From assembly GCA_050184415.1 (NCBI GenBank), contig JBFXAJ010000001.1:153118-217117 (forward strand): DNA of 64,000 nucleotides. The letters are read 5' to 3'. Both the position numbers and the translations under genes were made by a program. The notes beneath the pieces were generated by a model. That model did not search any database and was not told the DNA's origin. It saw only the letters and a program-made list of their open reading frames with translations. Shown here piece after piece: positions 1 through 7,751 of the stretch; position 1 is the stretch's first letter; every line of letters begins with the position of its first letter. The DNA is from JADLGL01 sp050184415. GTDB lineage: Bacteria > Pseudomonadota > Alphaproteobacteria > Rhizobiales > Kaistiaceae.

Positions 1-74
1 CCGGCGGGGAAGGTGATGCGGGCAGCCTTGCCGCGCAGCGCTCCAGGCGTCACACCAGCGTGCAGGATCGCCAT
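1..74 (-). CDS. Possible 5' end of a gene leaving the window
   Basis: Reading leftward from an ATG at 72-74, the frame is open to the window edge and begins M-A-I-L-H-A-G-V-T-P-G. It would be divergent from the CPBP protease gene at 100. Only 24 codons are visible, no domain can be assigned, and the upstream ribosome binding site is weak, so this may be chance. Confidence 0.25.
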   Translation of the reverse strand, partial: MAILHAGVTPGALRGKAARITFPA

Positions 75-99
75 CGGGTGATCCCGCCCGCGGCGCGCC

Positions 100-858
100 A
101 TGAGTGTCATCGAAGTCCTTCTGCTCCTCCTCGTCGCCGGCCTCCTCGCCTTCATGTCGTGGCGGGACCGGCAGGAGTACATCGAGTTCAGCCTGGTCAC
201 CGACACGCTGGAGCGGCAGCGGACGGTGCGGCGCTGGATTCTCGTCTCGTTCCTCCTCTTCGGCGTCACGAGCCTGGTCGGTCTCGCGCTGCTCGGCCGG
301 TTCAACGCGCTCCTCGACTTTCCGGCGGAGTTCGCGAGCCTTGCCGACGACATCCGCCGGCTGCTCGCGGAAAGCGGTGTCGGCGCGGGTTTCCTGGCCG
401 GCGCGGTGGGCGCGATCATCGCCGGCATCTTCCTCGGCGTGGTGCTCCGCAAGCGGCAGCAGCGCGAGAACATGCCGAGCGAACTCCTCCTCGGCGATGT
501 CGATCCGCTCCGCGCCCGCAATGCCGAGGAGCGCCGCTGGACGACGGTGCTGGCGATCAATGCCGGCTTCAGCGAGGAGCTGTTCTTCCGCCTGTTCCTG
601 CCGCTGCTCGTGGTCGAGGTGACCGGCAACGCCATCGTGGCGTTCATCCTCGCCGCGCTCGCGTTTGGGATGGCGCACTACTATCAGGGCTGGGTCGGGG
701 TCGTCGCGACGATCGGGCTCGGTGCGGTGATGACGGCGATCTACCTCGCGACCGGCACTATCTGGGCGCCGGTCGTGGTGCACGCGCTGATCGACTTCAG
801 CGGCCTGGTGTTCCGGCCCTGGCTCCGCGAGCGGGCAGGGCAAAGGCCGACAGGGTGA
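100..858 (+). CDS. CPBP family intramembrane metalloprotease
   Basis: This is a 252-residue polytopic membrane protein of the CPBP (CAAX protease and bacteriocin-processing, also called Abi) family. The family signature is clear: the paired glutamates Glu159-Glu160 followed by Arg164, then His193 in an F-G-M-A-H-Y segment, and a third motif with His228 and Asp232. These residues form the metal and catalytic site in characterised members. Hydrophobic segments lie near residues 5-20, 45-65, 95-117 and through the C-terminal half. Bacterial homologues process peptides or contribute to bacteriocin immunity, and the substrate here is unknown. It stands alone, divergent from a possible gene at the window edge and convergent with the exported protein gene at 888-1292. 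Confidence 0.85.
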   Translation: MSVIEVLLLLLVAGLLAFMSWRDRQEYIEFSLVTDTLERQRTVRRWILVSFLLFGVTSLVGLALLGRFNALLDFPAEFASLADDIRRLLAESGVGAGFLAGAVGAIIAGIFLGVVLRKRQQRENMPSELLLGDVDPLRARNAEERRWTTVLAINAGFSEELFFRLFLPLLVVEVTGNAIVAFILAALAFGMAHYYQGWVGVVATIGLGAVMTAIYLATGTIWAPVVVHALIDFSGLVFRPWLRERAGQRPTG

Positions 859-887
859 GTCGCGGCGCCAATGGCGTCAGCGAAGGC

Positions 888-1292
888 TTAGCGGCCCAAA
901 ATCTCCACGACGGTATCCGCCATCAGATTGGGCGGCCTGCCATAGACCAGCGCGACTGTGGCAACCGGCCAGGTGGCGCCGGCGAGATCGATCTCGCGGA
1001 CGTCGCCCTGTCGCAGGATACCCTCCAGCGCGACCTCAAATGTCTCGCCTCCCGCGCCGGTCAGCCGGAGGCTCGCGAGCGGGAGGTCGTTGCCCGTGAC
1101 CCGGATCCCGAGTGTCGTCAGCGGGCCGGGGGGCGGGGTCAAGGTTACCGTGACCTCGCGGAGCGTGGTTGCGAGACGGCTCGATCCGAGCAACTGCCAC
1201 GAAGGCGTCTGGGCAGAGCTCGGAGCTGCCACGCCAATCGCAACGAGAGCGAGCAGGATCGCAGGGAGGGCGAGGAAACGGCGCCGGTTCAT
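888..1292 (-). CDS. Hypothetical exported protein
   Basis: A 134-residue protein with an N-terminal signal peptide: M-N-R-R-R-F, a hydrophobic run to about residue 24, and a likely cleavage after an S-S-A-Q segment. The mature part is about 105 residues, rich in beta-branched residues, with no cysteines. I do not recognise the family. The ATG at 1292 is preferred over an upstream in-frame TTG because a G-rich Shine-Dalgarno-like stretch (GGGGGTG) lies just before it. It is the first of several exported proteins on the minus strand here (SNase-like, cytochrome c, pentapeptide), so a periplasmic role is likely. Confidence 0.6.
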   Translation of the reverse strand: MNRRRFLALPAILLALVAIGVAAPSSAQTPSWQLLGSSRLATTLREVTVTLTPPPGPLTTLGIRVTGNDLPLASLRLTGAGGETFEVALEGILRQGDVREIDLAGATWPVATVALVYGRPPNLMADTVVEILGR

Positions 1293-1341
1293 GGTCGTCA
1301 CCCCCAAGGCCGGGCGCCGTCACCGCGGCGCGCGCCGCCGT

Positions 1342-1842
1342 CTACGGTCTGTCGGTAAACACCCCGGTCATGAAGCGAAACTCGCTAGGCGGCATGAACT
1401 CGCCCTGCCACAGGCCGATCCGCTCGGCCCGCGCGGCGTCCTCGGCGGCGACGTAGTCCTCGGTTTCGTCGCGCTTGGCGAGCGCGAAGCCGGAACGCAC
1501 CAGCGCTTCGTTGATGTTCACATCGCCCACGACGCAGACGGCGAGGACCCGGCCGTAGCCGTCGGGTCGCTCCATCGGCGTGCAGGTGACCTCGCCGACC
1601 GAGGCGATCGTCTCGAGCGCGCGGACGGCCGCTGCGAAGCACGCCCAGGACTGGCCGTTGATGGAACAGGTCTGGGGCCGCTCGACCGACTCGACGCCCC
1701 ACAGCATCACGCTCGTGGTGCCGATGCGGAGCCCGTCGGCATCGACCACGGTCGCCAGGCCGACGATCGGCGACCCCTCCTGTGCATTGGCCGGGGCTGC
1801 GGCCAGGAGCAGCGCTCCCACGGCTCCGATGACTTTTCGCAT
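1342..1842 (-). CDS. Exported SNase-like (thermonuclease fold) protein, probably non-catalytic
   Basis: A 166-residue protein with a signal peptide (residues 1-20, ending A-N-A-Q). The rest is a staphylococcal-nuclease-like domain: the L-W-G-V-E-S-V-E segment near residues 47-54 matches the family's L-x-G-I-D-x-P-E motif, and Y-G-R-V-L-A at 97-101 holds the second catalytic Arg (Arg98). The first catalytic Arg, expected before the L-x-G motif, is replaced by Met46. Four cysteines (59, 68, 87, 103) could form two disulfides in the periplasm. A paralogue at 5667-6215 keeps the same four cysteines and the same loss. The start is the ATG at 1842; a longer in-frame version would put 17 residues ahead of the signal peptide. 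Nuclease activity is doubtful. Confidence 0.75.
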   Translation of the reverse strand: MRKVIGAVGALLLAAAPANAQEGSPIVGLATVVDADGLRIGTTSVMLWGVESVERPQTCSINGQSWACFAAAVRALETIASVGEVTCTPMERPDGYGRVLAVCVVGDVNINEALVRSGFALAKRDETEDYVAAEDAARAERIGLWQGEFMPPSEFRFMTGVFTDRP

Positions 1843-1917
1843 GCAGGAATGCTCCACCGGCGATGGCCGGCCCCGCTCAGGCGAGGCCGCCACAGGGACA
1901 TGCAGGCTTGGCAGACC

Positions 1918-2508
1918 TTACCTGCGGTAGAAGTTGCACTGGGCGTTGCCGGCGCCGAAATAGAACTCGCATTCTTCGAGCGTGATGTCGGTGCGGCCCT
2001 TGACGTAGTACTCGATGAAGTAGGCGAGATCGTCGATCTCCTCGGCGGTGAAGCGCTCGCCGCCGCGCTGGGGGACGCGATCGCCGAGCTGCGCCGCGGT
2101 CTGGCCGTAGCACTCGGTGCTGTCGCGCCGGTAACCGTCGCGCCAGAAATAGGGCATCGCCGTTCCCGGGCGGCCGCAGGAAATCGTCTGCTCGATGAAC
2201 TCGAGGGGCAGGAGCGAGGCGCGCAGCGACGGTCCGCCCGGATTCGGCCCCTCGCGGGTGCCATCCGCGGCCCAGCCGTGGCAACCGCGGCATCCGCCTT
2301 CCTTGTAGAGCTCGAGCCCGGCGAGGACGCGCGCCTCGTCAATTTCGACGGCCGGTGCTGCCGCTCCAGCGGCCGGCGCCGCGGGCTCCGCCGGAGCGGG
2401 GGGCGGCGTCGCCGGGCCGAGAAGGGCGTTCACAGAAGAATAGCCGAGGATCAGCGTGACCGCGGCCAGACCGACGACACGTGCGAAGGAAGAGCGGAGC
2501 ATTCGCAT
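1918..2508 (-). CDS. Membrane-anchored class I c-type cytochrome
   Basis: A 196-residue electron carrier. Residues 10-30 form an uncleaved anchor or signal sequence, followed by a Pro/Ala-rich linker (31-53) and one cytochrome c domain. The haem-binding C-R-G-C-H motif is at 73-77 and the probable distal ligand is Met118 in G-T-A-M-P-Y. Further cysteines (111, 133, 180, 191) suggest extra disulfides. It is on the same strand as the PQQ dehydrogenase remnant at 4180-5577, and such dehydrogenases pass electrons to c-type cytochromes, so it may once have been that enzyme's acceptor. That link is inference from proximity only. Confidence 0.85.
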   Translation of the reverse strand: MRMLRSSFARVVGLAAVTLILGYSSVNALLGPATPPPAPAEPAAPAAGAAAPAVEIDEARVLAGLELYKEGGCRGCHGWAADGTREGPNPGGPSLRASLLPLEFIEQTISCGRPGTAMPYFWRDGYRRDSTECYGQTAAQLGDRVPQRGGERFTAEEIDDLAYFIEYYVKGRTDITLEECEFYFGAGNAQCNFYRR

Positions 2509-2585
2509 TGTTAGGTTCCGTAGCTTGCGTGATGGAGACTAGGTGTAAGCCAAAGCTCAAGCGAAACGAAGTGCAGCACGTGCAG

Positions 2586-4085
2586 TCATGGGCCGATCCG
2601 ACCGTCGGGCAGGATCGTGTTGGTCAGGATCGCGCCGGTCAGGTCCATCCCGGTGGCCCGCGCGCGAAGGAGGCGCGCTTCGCTGAGGTCGGCGTTGACG
2701 AAGATCGTGTTGGCGAGGTCCGCCTCGAGGAAGTCGGTGCGGAGGGCCGTCGTGCCGGTCAGGTCCACGCCGCGAAGGCGGGATCGGTAGAAGGTCACGT
2801 CCGTGAGGTCCGCGCCGGCCAGGACGGCGAGCTGGAGGTCGGCCTCGACGAAGACGGAGCCGGTGAGGATTGCTCCGGAGAGATCGGCTCCGGCGAGATT
2901 GGCGCCGAGGGCATAGGCGTTCTGCCAGGTGACGTCTGAGAGCGTCGCGCTGGTAAAGCGCGCCCTTTCCGCGACGAGGCGATCGAGCTTGGCGCCGGCG
3001 AAGCTCGCTCCGGCAGCATCGGCCTGATAGAGGAGAGCGCCGGTCAGATCCGCTCCGGTCAGGCTGGCGAATTTGAGGTCGGCCAGATTGAGATTGGCGT
3101 CCGTCAAGTCGGCGCCGTCGAGCGTGGCGCGGCCGAGCAGCGCCCGGTGAAGCGATGCGCCGGAGAGGTTCGCCCCGCTGAGATCGGCCCCCGCGAGGTT
3201 CCGCCGCGCTAGGTCCGCGCCCGACAGATCGCAGCCCGGGCAGTCGATGCTGGCGCCGGCGAGGAAGGCCGCAATCCGGTCGGTCGGAACCGGGGGCTCG
3301 GCGATGGCGACCGGCGGCGGTTCCGTGGTGCCGCTGTAAATGGGCTCGCCCGCCGTGTCCGCCTGGAAGACCTCCATCCGTGCCGTGCTCTCATAGTAGC
3401 CGACCCGGATCTGGTTCGTGGCGGGATCGAACAGGGTCTGTCCCGGACGGCGGAGGAGGCGCGCGCGCGTGGTGACGACGAGGCCGTCATCGGTGAGCTT
3501 CCGGCAATCCTGTTTCACGAGTGAGTTCCCGACCGGCGTCTCGCCTTCGGCGACGGGGAGGTCGGTGCACTCCCAGCTGCCGGCCCCGTAGAGGGACTGC
3601 ACGAACACGGCCATCGAATAGGCGAAGCGGCGTTCGCGATCGGGCATGCGGTCGTCGGTTACTGCGCGGATGCCACGGAGGATCCCGGCGCGGTCGAAGA
3701 GGGCTGCGGCGATGATCTGGAAATTGCCGATCTTGGTCCCGGCGAAGAGCTCGGCCTGGAGGAGATCGCGGTGGGCGAGCGCGCGAAAATGGGCCTCGTC
3801 ATCGTAGCGGAACTGGACCTCATAGAGGCCGCTGGGCTCGGGCGGACACCGCGCGAACTCGGCGAAGCCGGCGATCGGCACCGAAGGCGGTCCGCCATTG
3901 GTGCCGCACGCGAATTCCTGGAACCCCGATGGCTGCTCGCTGAACGGGGCGCCGATCACAAGGTTCCTGATGGTCGATCGGGTGACGTCGGTCGGCTGGG
4001 CGAGCGCCGCGGAAGCGGCCGTTAGGACCATTGCGGCAAGGGCGGCGACGACGGGCAGGGGCCGGCCGGATTTGGGGACGGTCAT
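2586..4085 (-). CDS. Exported pentapeptide-repeat protein
   Basis: A 499-residue protein with a signal peptide (hydrophobic run about residues 11-30, then A-L-A-Q). Residues about 30-260 form a domain I do not recognise. From about residue 285 to the C terminus there are some 35 pentapeptide repeats of the A-(D/N)-L-x-x type, which fold as a right-handed quadrilateral beta-helix. The repeats begin with D-C-P-G-C-D-L-S-G-A-D-L, as in many exported alphaproteobacterial members. The ATG at 4085 is preceded by CCGGAG at a short spacing and is preferred over a TTG seven codons upstream. Function is unknown; periplasmic pentapeptide proteins are usually taken to be binding or structural proteins. 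Confidence 0.85.
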   Translation of the reverse strand: MTVPKSGRPLPVVAALAAMVLTAASAALAQPTDVTRSTIRNLVIGAPFSEQPSGFQEFACGTNGGPPSVPIAGFAEFARCPPEPSGLYEVQFRYDDEAHFRALAHRDLLQAELFAGTKIGNFQIIAAALFDRAGILRGIRAVTDDRMPDRERRFAYSMAVFVQSLYGAGSWECTDLPVAEGETPVGNSLVKQDCRKLTDDGLVVTTRARLLRRPGQTLFDPATNQIRVGYYESTARMEVFQADTAGEPIYSGTTEPPPVAIAEPPVPTDRIAAFLAGASIDCPGCDLSGADLARRNLAGADLSGANLSGASLHRALLGRATLDGADLTDANLNLADLKFASLTGADLTGALLYQADAAGASFAGAKLDRLVAERARFTSATLSDVTWQNAYALGANLAGADLSGAILTGSVFVEADLQLAVLAGADLTDVTFYRSRLRGVDLTGTTALRTDFLEADLANTIFVNADLSEARLLRARATGMDLTGAILTNTILPDGRIGP

Positions 4086-4179
4086 CTGCTCCGGAACCTG
4101 CACCAAACGCCCTTCGACGGAATTTCAAGTGGCCGGTGCGGCCATTGCTGGCCGCACCGGGTAAGTCCTGCTGGAGTGC

Positions 4180-5577
4180 CTAGAGGGCGAAGAAGTAGAG
4201 GGTCCAGCTCCGCTGGATGTTGCGGAGCGAGGCGGTGTTCGGATTGTCGCCACGGGCGGGGTAGCCGCCGCCGGCGAAGAGCGAGTTGATGTTGCTGGTC
4301 GCAACCGGGATCACGACGAACTGCTTGCCGTTGACCGCATAGGTCACCGGAGGCGCTTCGATCGGCGATCCGAGGTTGATGCTCCAGAGGACATCGAGGG
4401 TCTCGTCGTTCATGGCGAAGAACTCGCCATCGACCGTCGACGAGAAGACGAGGCCGCCCGCGGTGGACAGCGTTCCGCCATAGGGCGCGAACGGCGTGTC
4501 GTGGGTTGCCGCGATCGTCCCGTCGGGACGGACGGCGACGACCGCGCCGGTCGTGATGTCCGACGGGAGCTGGTTGGTCTCGCAGCCCTCGATCGAGGCG
4601 CCGTAGCTCATGCCGGTGCGATGGCTGTAGGTCGTCGGCCAGTGGTTCACGCCGCCCTGGATGTTCGGGCAGAATTCGGGGGCCGCGCCGTCGCCGGCAT
4701 AGGGTCCGAGGGCGTAGGTCTGGATGCCGCCCACCGCGAGGTCGGCATTGTACTCGACGGGCATGCCGGTCTTCGGGTCGAGGCCCGCGGTCCAGGTGAC
4801 TTCGTTGACGTACTGCGTGCCGGCGATGAACGTGCCGTCGGTCGCGTTGAGGACGTAGTAGAAGCCGTTGCGGCCGAAATGCTCGAGCTGCTTGACGCCG
4901 TTGACTTCGATCAGTTGGTGCGTGCCGATCTCGTCATAGTCCCACTGCTCGTTCGGCGTGTACTGGAAGTACCATTCGAGGGCGCCGTCATCGGCGTTGA
5001 TGGCCACAACGCTCGAGCTGTAGAGGTTGTCGCCGGGCCGCAGCGTCGGATCGCCGAACGGCGTCGGGTTTGCGGTGCCCCAGTAGATCAAATTGGTGTC
5101 GGGGTCGAAGGTGCCGGTGGTCCAGAGGCCCGACGCGCCGGTCAGGTAGACGTCGTTGTCCGGCCAGGTCTCATGGCCGGGCTCGCCGGGGCCGGGAATG
5201 GTCCAGAAGGTCCACAGGAGCTCGCCGTCCTCGGCGCTGCGCGCTTCCATGCGGCCGCGCATCGGGGCGTCGCCGGCCGGACCCATGATGATCCGGTCGG
5301 AGAGCGCGAGCGGCGCCATGGTGAAGTATTCGGCCGGGTTCTGCTGGGTCGCGATGTCCCAGACCACCTCGCCGGTCGCGGTGTCGGTCGCCGTGAGATA
5401 GCCGTCGCGGGTCAGCGTGTAGGCATTGGTCCCGAGGAGTGCGGCGCCGCGATTGTTGACGATGCCCGCGACCGGCATGTGGATCGACAGGTCCGCCGGT
5501 GGCGGCCAGTCGCGATCGTCGGTGCTTCCCCTCCTGGAGCTCCTCCCACGCCCATCAGCGTAGCTGCCCCGCAGCAA
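4180..5577 (-). CDS. PQQ-dependent alcohol dehydrogenase, 5'-truncated (probable pseudogene)
   Basis: The 465-residue frame matches the quinoprotein methanol/ethanol dehydrogenase beta-propeller from about residue 34 onward, with W-motifs, W-G-T-A-N-P (167-171) and the catalytic W-D-Y-D block (212-215). Full-length enzymes are about 570-600 residues with a signal peptide; here the signal peptide, first propeller blade and vicinal-cysteine region are absent, and the first 33 residues look non-native. Asp213-x-Asp215 matches the lanthanide-binding arrangement of XoxF/ExaF enzymes; calcium enzymes lack the second Asp. The metal-ligand Glu is apparently Asp103. No PQQ biosynthesis genes are in the window. 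Upstream lie a perfect palindrome (5599-5628) and a divergent gene, so the missing 5' end is not nearby. Confidence 0.7.
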   Translation of the reverse strand: MLRGSYADGRGRSSRRGSTDDRDWPPPADLSIHMPVAGIVNNRGAALLGTNAYTLTRDGYLTATDTATGEVVWDIATQQNPAEYFTMAPLALSDRIIMGPAGDAPMRGRMEARSAEDGELLWTFWTIPGPGEPGHETWPDNDVYLTGASGLWTTGTFDPDTNLIYWGTANPTPFGDPTLRPGDNLYSSSVVAINADDGALEWYFQYTPNEQWDYDEIGTHQLIEVNGVKQLEHFGRNGFYYVLNATDGTFIAGTQYVNEVTWTAGLDPKTGMPVEYNADLAVGGIQTYALGPYAGDGAAPEFCPNIQGGVNHWPTTYSHRTGMSYGASIEGCETNQLPSDITTGAVVAVRPDGTIAATHDTPFAPYGGTLSTAGGLVFSSTVDGEFFAMNDETLDVLWSINLGSPIEAPPVTYAVNGKQFVVIPVATSNINSLFAGGGYPARGDNPNTASLRNIQRSWTLYFFAL

Positions 5578-5598
5578 ATTTATTGAGTACGCTCAGCA

Positions 5599-5628
5599 CA
5601 AGTCATGACCCGAACGGGTCATGACTTG
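5599..5628. repeat. Perfect 14-bp-arm palindrome with 2-bp centre
   Basis: Two 14-bp arms, CAAGTCATGACCCG and its exact complement, surround a central AA. It lies in the divergent gap between the truncated PQQ dehydrogenase and the SNase-like gene at 5667. It could be an operator for a dimeric regulator or a dispersed palindromic element. No U-tract follows, so it does not look like a terminator. Confidence 0.8.
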
Positions 5629-5666
5629 GGACCGGCTGGCCTTCATCGGTCGGCAAGGAGGCGCGC

Positions 5667-6215
5667 GTGGATCGGCGACGGCAATTTCGGAGCGTTTGCG
5701 TGGTTTTCGTCGCCGTGCTGGCGGCTTTGCTCGCGTCGGGTCCTGCGGGCGCGCTCACCATCACCGGACCAGGTACGGCGTTGAACGCGTATTCGTTCAG
5801 CGTCGATGGCTACGAGGTTTATCTTCTCGGCGTGGATTCGGTCGAACGCACACAAGGCTGCGAGATCGACCGCCGCGACTGGGATTGCGGCATCGCTGCG
5901 ATCCGGCACCTCGAGGAAGTCCTCTATGAGGGACCGGTGACGTGCGAAACAGTGTTTGGCCCCGACGGTGAGAACCGCGTTGTGGCGATCTGCACTCTTT
6001 ATGGCGACGATCTCGGTGGCCGGCTGATAGCCGAAGGGTTCGCGGTTGCCATGCCCAACGAAACCACCCGCTACGCGGCCCTCGAGACGGAGGCGCGCGC
6101 CGCGGGCGTCGGACTGTGGCAGGGCCGGTTCACGCCGCCGGCGATCTTCCGGTCGCGGCCGATGGCGCCGCAGTCAACGCGGCCCGCATTCTATCCGCCC
6201 GTGCCGATCGACTAG
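5667..6215 (+). CDS. Exported SNase-like protein, second copy, probably non-catalytic
   Basis: A 182-residue paralogue of the protein at 1342-1842. The signal peptide covers about residues 1-29. The domain carries L-L-G-V-D-S-V-E (53-60), an N-R-V-V-A segment with Arg104 at the second catalytic Arg position, and four cysteines (65, 74, 93, 109) at positions matching those of the first copy. The first catalytic Arg is replaced by Tyr52, so nuclease activity is unlikely. A Pro-rich tail follows the domain. The start is GTG at 5667, preceded by an excellent AAGGAGG at 5655-5661. It is 25 bp upstream of the lipoprotein gene and may be cotranscribed with it. Confidence 0.75.
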   Translation: MDRRRQFRSVCVVFVAVLAALLASGPAGALTITGPGTALNAYSFSVDGYEVYLLGVDSVERTQGCEIDRRDWDCGIAAIRHLEEVLYEGPVTCETVFGPDGENRVVAICTLYGDDLGGRLIAEGFAVAMPNETTRYAALETEARAAGVGLWQGRFTPPAIFRSRPMAPQSTRPAFYPPVPID

Positions 6216-6240
6216 GATTGGCGGAAGAGGGAGAGCCTGG

Positions 6241-6750
6241 ATGATCGGGACTGCGCGCCGACGGACTTCGTCTCTCGTCGCTCTCGTGACGGCCCTGCTC
6301 CTGGCGGCGTGTGGCGACGACGATTCGGCGGGTGACGAGCCGGTTGCGGCGGAGCCCGTCGCGGCGGAGCCCGTGGCGGCGGCACCGGGTGGAACGCCGG
6401 CGCCCGGGGTGGCGGGAGCCGAGGCCATCCCGGCCAATCCGGTGATCGAGGCGCTCGAGCTGAACGACTGGTACCGCGCGATCCTCGTCAATCCGGACGC
6501 CGTCGCCGACCCGCGCGACCTCGAGGCGATCGCGCGGCCCTATTGCGAAGGGCTCGACGTCTGCCGGGCCGCGATCTGGTTCGATGTCCGCGACCTGCCG
6601 CGGGCGATGCCGGTGCCGGCACGGCAGATCGAGGAGCAGGCCTTCGCGCTCGGCCGGACGATTACCGGGGAGGAGAACATCCTCTGGAACTGCGATATCT
6701 TCCCGGAGTTCGAGGCCGAGCGGGCCTGCCTGCCGCGGCCGATGCGTTGA
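6241..6750 (+). CDS. Hypothetical lipoprotein
   Basis: A 169-residue predicted lipoprotein. The signal sequence ends in a lipobox L-L-A-A-C with the lipidated cysteine at residue 24. An acidic stretch and a low-complexity linker of three E-P-V-A-A repeats (see 6337-6381) precede a folded domain of about 100 residues with four cysteines. I do not recognise the domain. The ATG at 6241 has an AGGGAGA ribosome binding site eight bases upstream. It follows the SNase-like gene closely on the same strand, so the two probably form a short operon of envelope proteins. Confidence 0.65.
   Translation: MIGTARRRTSSLVALVTALLLAACGDDDSAGDEPVAAEPVAAEPVAAAPGGTPAPGVAGAEAIPANPVIEALELNDWYRAILVNPDAVADPRDLEAIARPYCEGLDVCRAAIWFDVRDLPRAMPVPARQIEEQAFALGRTITGEENILWNCDIFPEFEAERACLPRPMR
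6337..6381. repeat. Three tandem 15-bp units inside the lipoprotein gene
   Basis: Three consecutive 15-bp units, each encoding Glu-Pro-Val-Ala-Ala, differ only at third codon positions. They form the flexible linker after the lipidated cysteine. Copy number could vary by replication slippage. Confidence 0.8.
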
Positions 6751-6812
6751 GTGGTGAGTAGTGAGTAGGGCGGTTCGTTCCGCCGGGTTCACCATTCACC
6801 ATCTCGCTTCCC

Positions 6813-7751
6813 TCAGAGCGGCTTGAGACCCGCCTCGATCTCCTGGCGCCGGCCTTCCAGGAAGGGCGGCAGGGACAGCCGTTCGCCGAGATGGGCCATC
6901 GGCTCGTCGGCGTGGAAGCCGGGGCCGTCGGTCGCGATCTCGAACAGGATGCCGTTCGGCTCGCGGAAATAGAGACTCTGGAAGTAGAAGCGGTCGACCT
7001 TGCCGCTGTTGGGAATCCGCAGTGCCTTCAGCTTCTCCGCCCAGGCGTCATATTCCTCGGCATTGGGCGTGCGGAACGCGACATGGTGGACGCCGCCCGC
7101 GCCCTGCTGGGCCGGCGGCAGCGCGGGCTGGACCGCGACATGGACCTCGGTCTCCGGACCGCCCTCGGCCATCTTGTAGACGTGGACGGTGTCGGTCCCC
7201 AGCGGATAGGTCCGGACCGCCTCCATCGCCACGACTCCGGTCAGGACGGCGGCGGTCGGCTCGAGGTTCGGGACGGATAGTGTGATCGGGCCGAGGCCGC
7301 GGATCTGGTGATCGGGCGGCACCGGGCTCTGCTCCCATGGGTTTGCCGTGCCCTGGCCGTGGTCGTCCACGAGCGCGAGGCGTTGTCCCTCCGGGTCTTC
7401 GAAGGCGAGGGTAAGGCGGCCGTCGACCTCTTCGATCTCGTCCACGATCGCGCCCACGGTGCGGAGGCGGTCGCGCCAGAAGGCGAGGGCATCTTCGCCG
7501 TTCACCCGGAAGCCGGTGCGGGCGATCGAGTGGGTGCCGCGCAGCTCGCGGCCGACCGGCCAGTCGAAGAAGGTGATGTCGGTGCCGGGGCTCGCGAGGC
7601 CGTCGGCGTAGAAGAGGTGGTAGGCGCTGGTGTCGTCCTGGTTGACCGTCTTTTTCACGAGGCGAAGGCCGAGCGTGTCGACATAGAAGCGCCTGTTGCC
7701 CGGAGCATCGGCCGTTACGGCGGTGAGATGGTGGAACCCGAGCAGCTTCAT
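6813..7751 (-). CDS. Ring-cleaving dioxygenase of the MhqO/MhqA (VOC) type
   Basis: A 312-residue protein of two vicinal-oxygen-chelate (glyoxalase-fold) halves. The N-terminal half starts M-K-L-L-G-F-H-H-L-T; the C-terminal half carries G-V-H-H-V-A-F (His222/His223) and G-I-L-F-E-I-A-T-D-G-P-G-F (Glu271), the usual iron ligands in extradiol dioxygenases of this subfamily. Close family members (Bacillus MhqO, Burkholderia MhqA) open hydroquinone-type rings. The length is typical and the start is unambiguous. It stands alone with a divergent gap to mraZ. The natural substrate cannot be read from the sequence. Confidence 0.88.
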   Translation of the reverse strand: MKLLGFHHLTAVTADAPGNRRFYVDTLGLRLVKKTVNQDDTSAYHLFYADGLASPGTDITFFDWPVGRELRGTHSIARTGFRVNGEDALAFWRDRLRTVGAIVDEIEEVDGRLTLAFEDPEGQRLALVDDHGQGTANPWEQSPVPPDHQIRGLGPITLSVPNLEPTAAVLTGVVAMEAVRTYPLGTDTVHVYKMAEGGPETEVHVAVQPALPPAQQGAGGVHHVAFRTPNAEEYDAWAEKLKALRIPNSGKVDRFYFQSLYFREPNGILFEIATDGPGFHADEPMAHLGERLSLPPFLEGRRQEIEAGLKPL

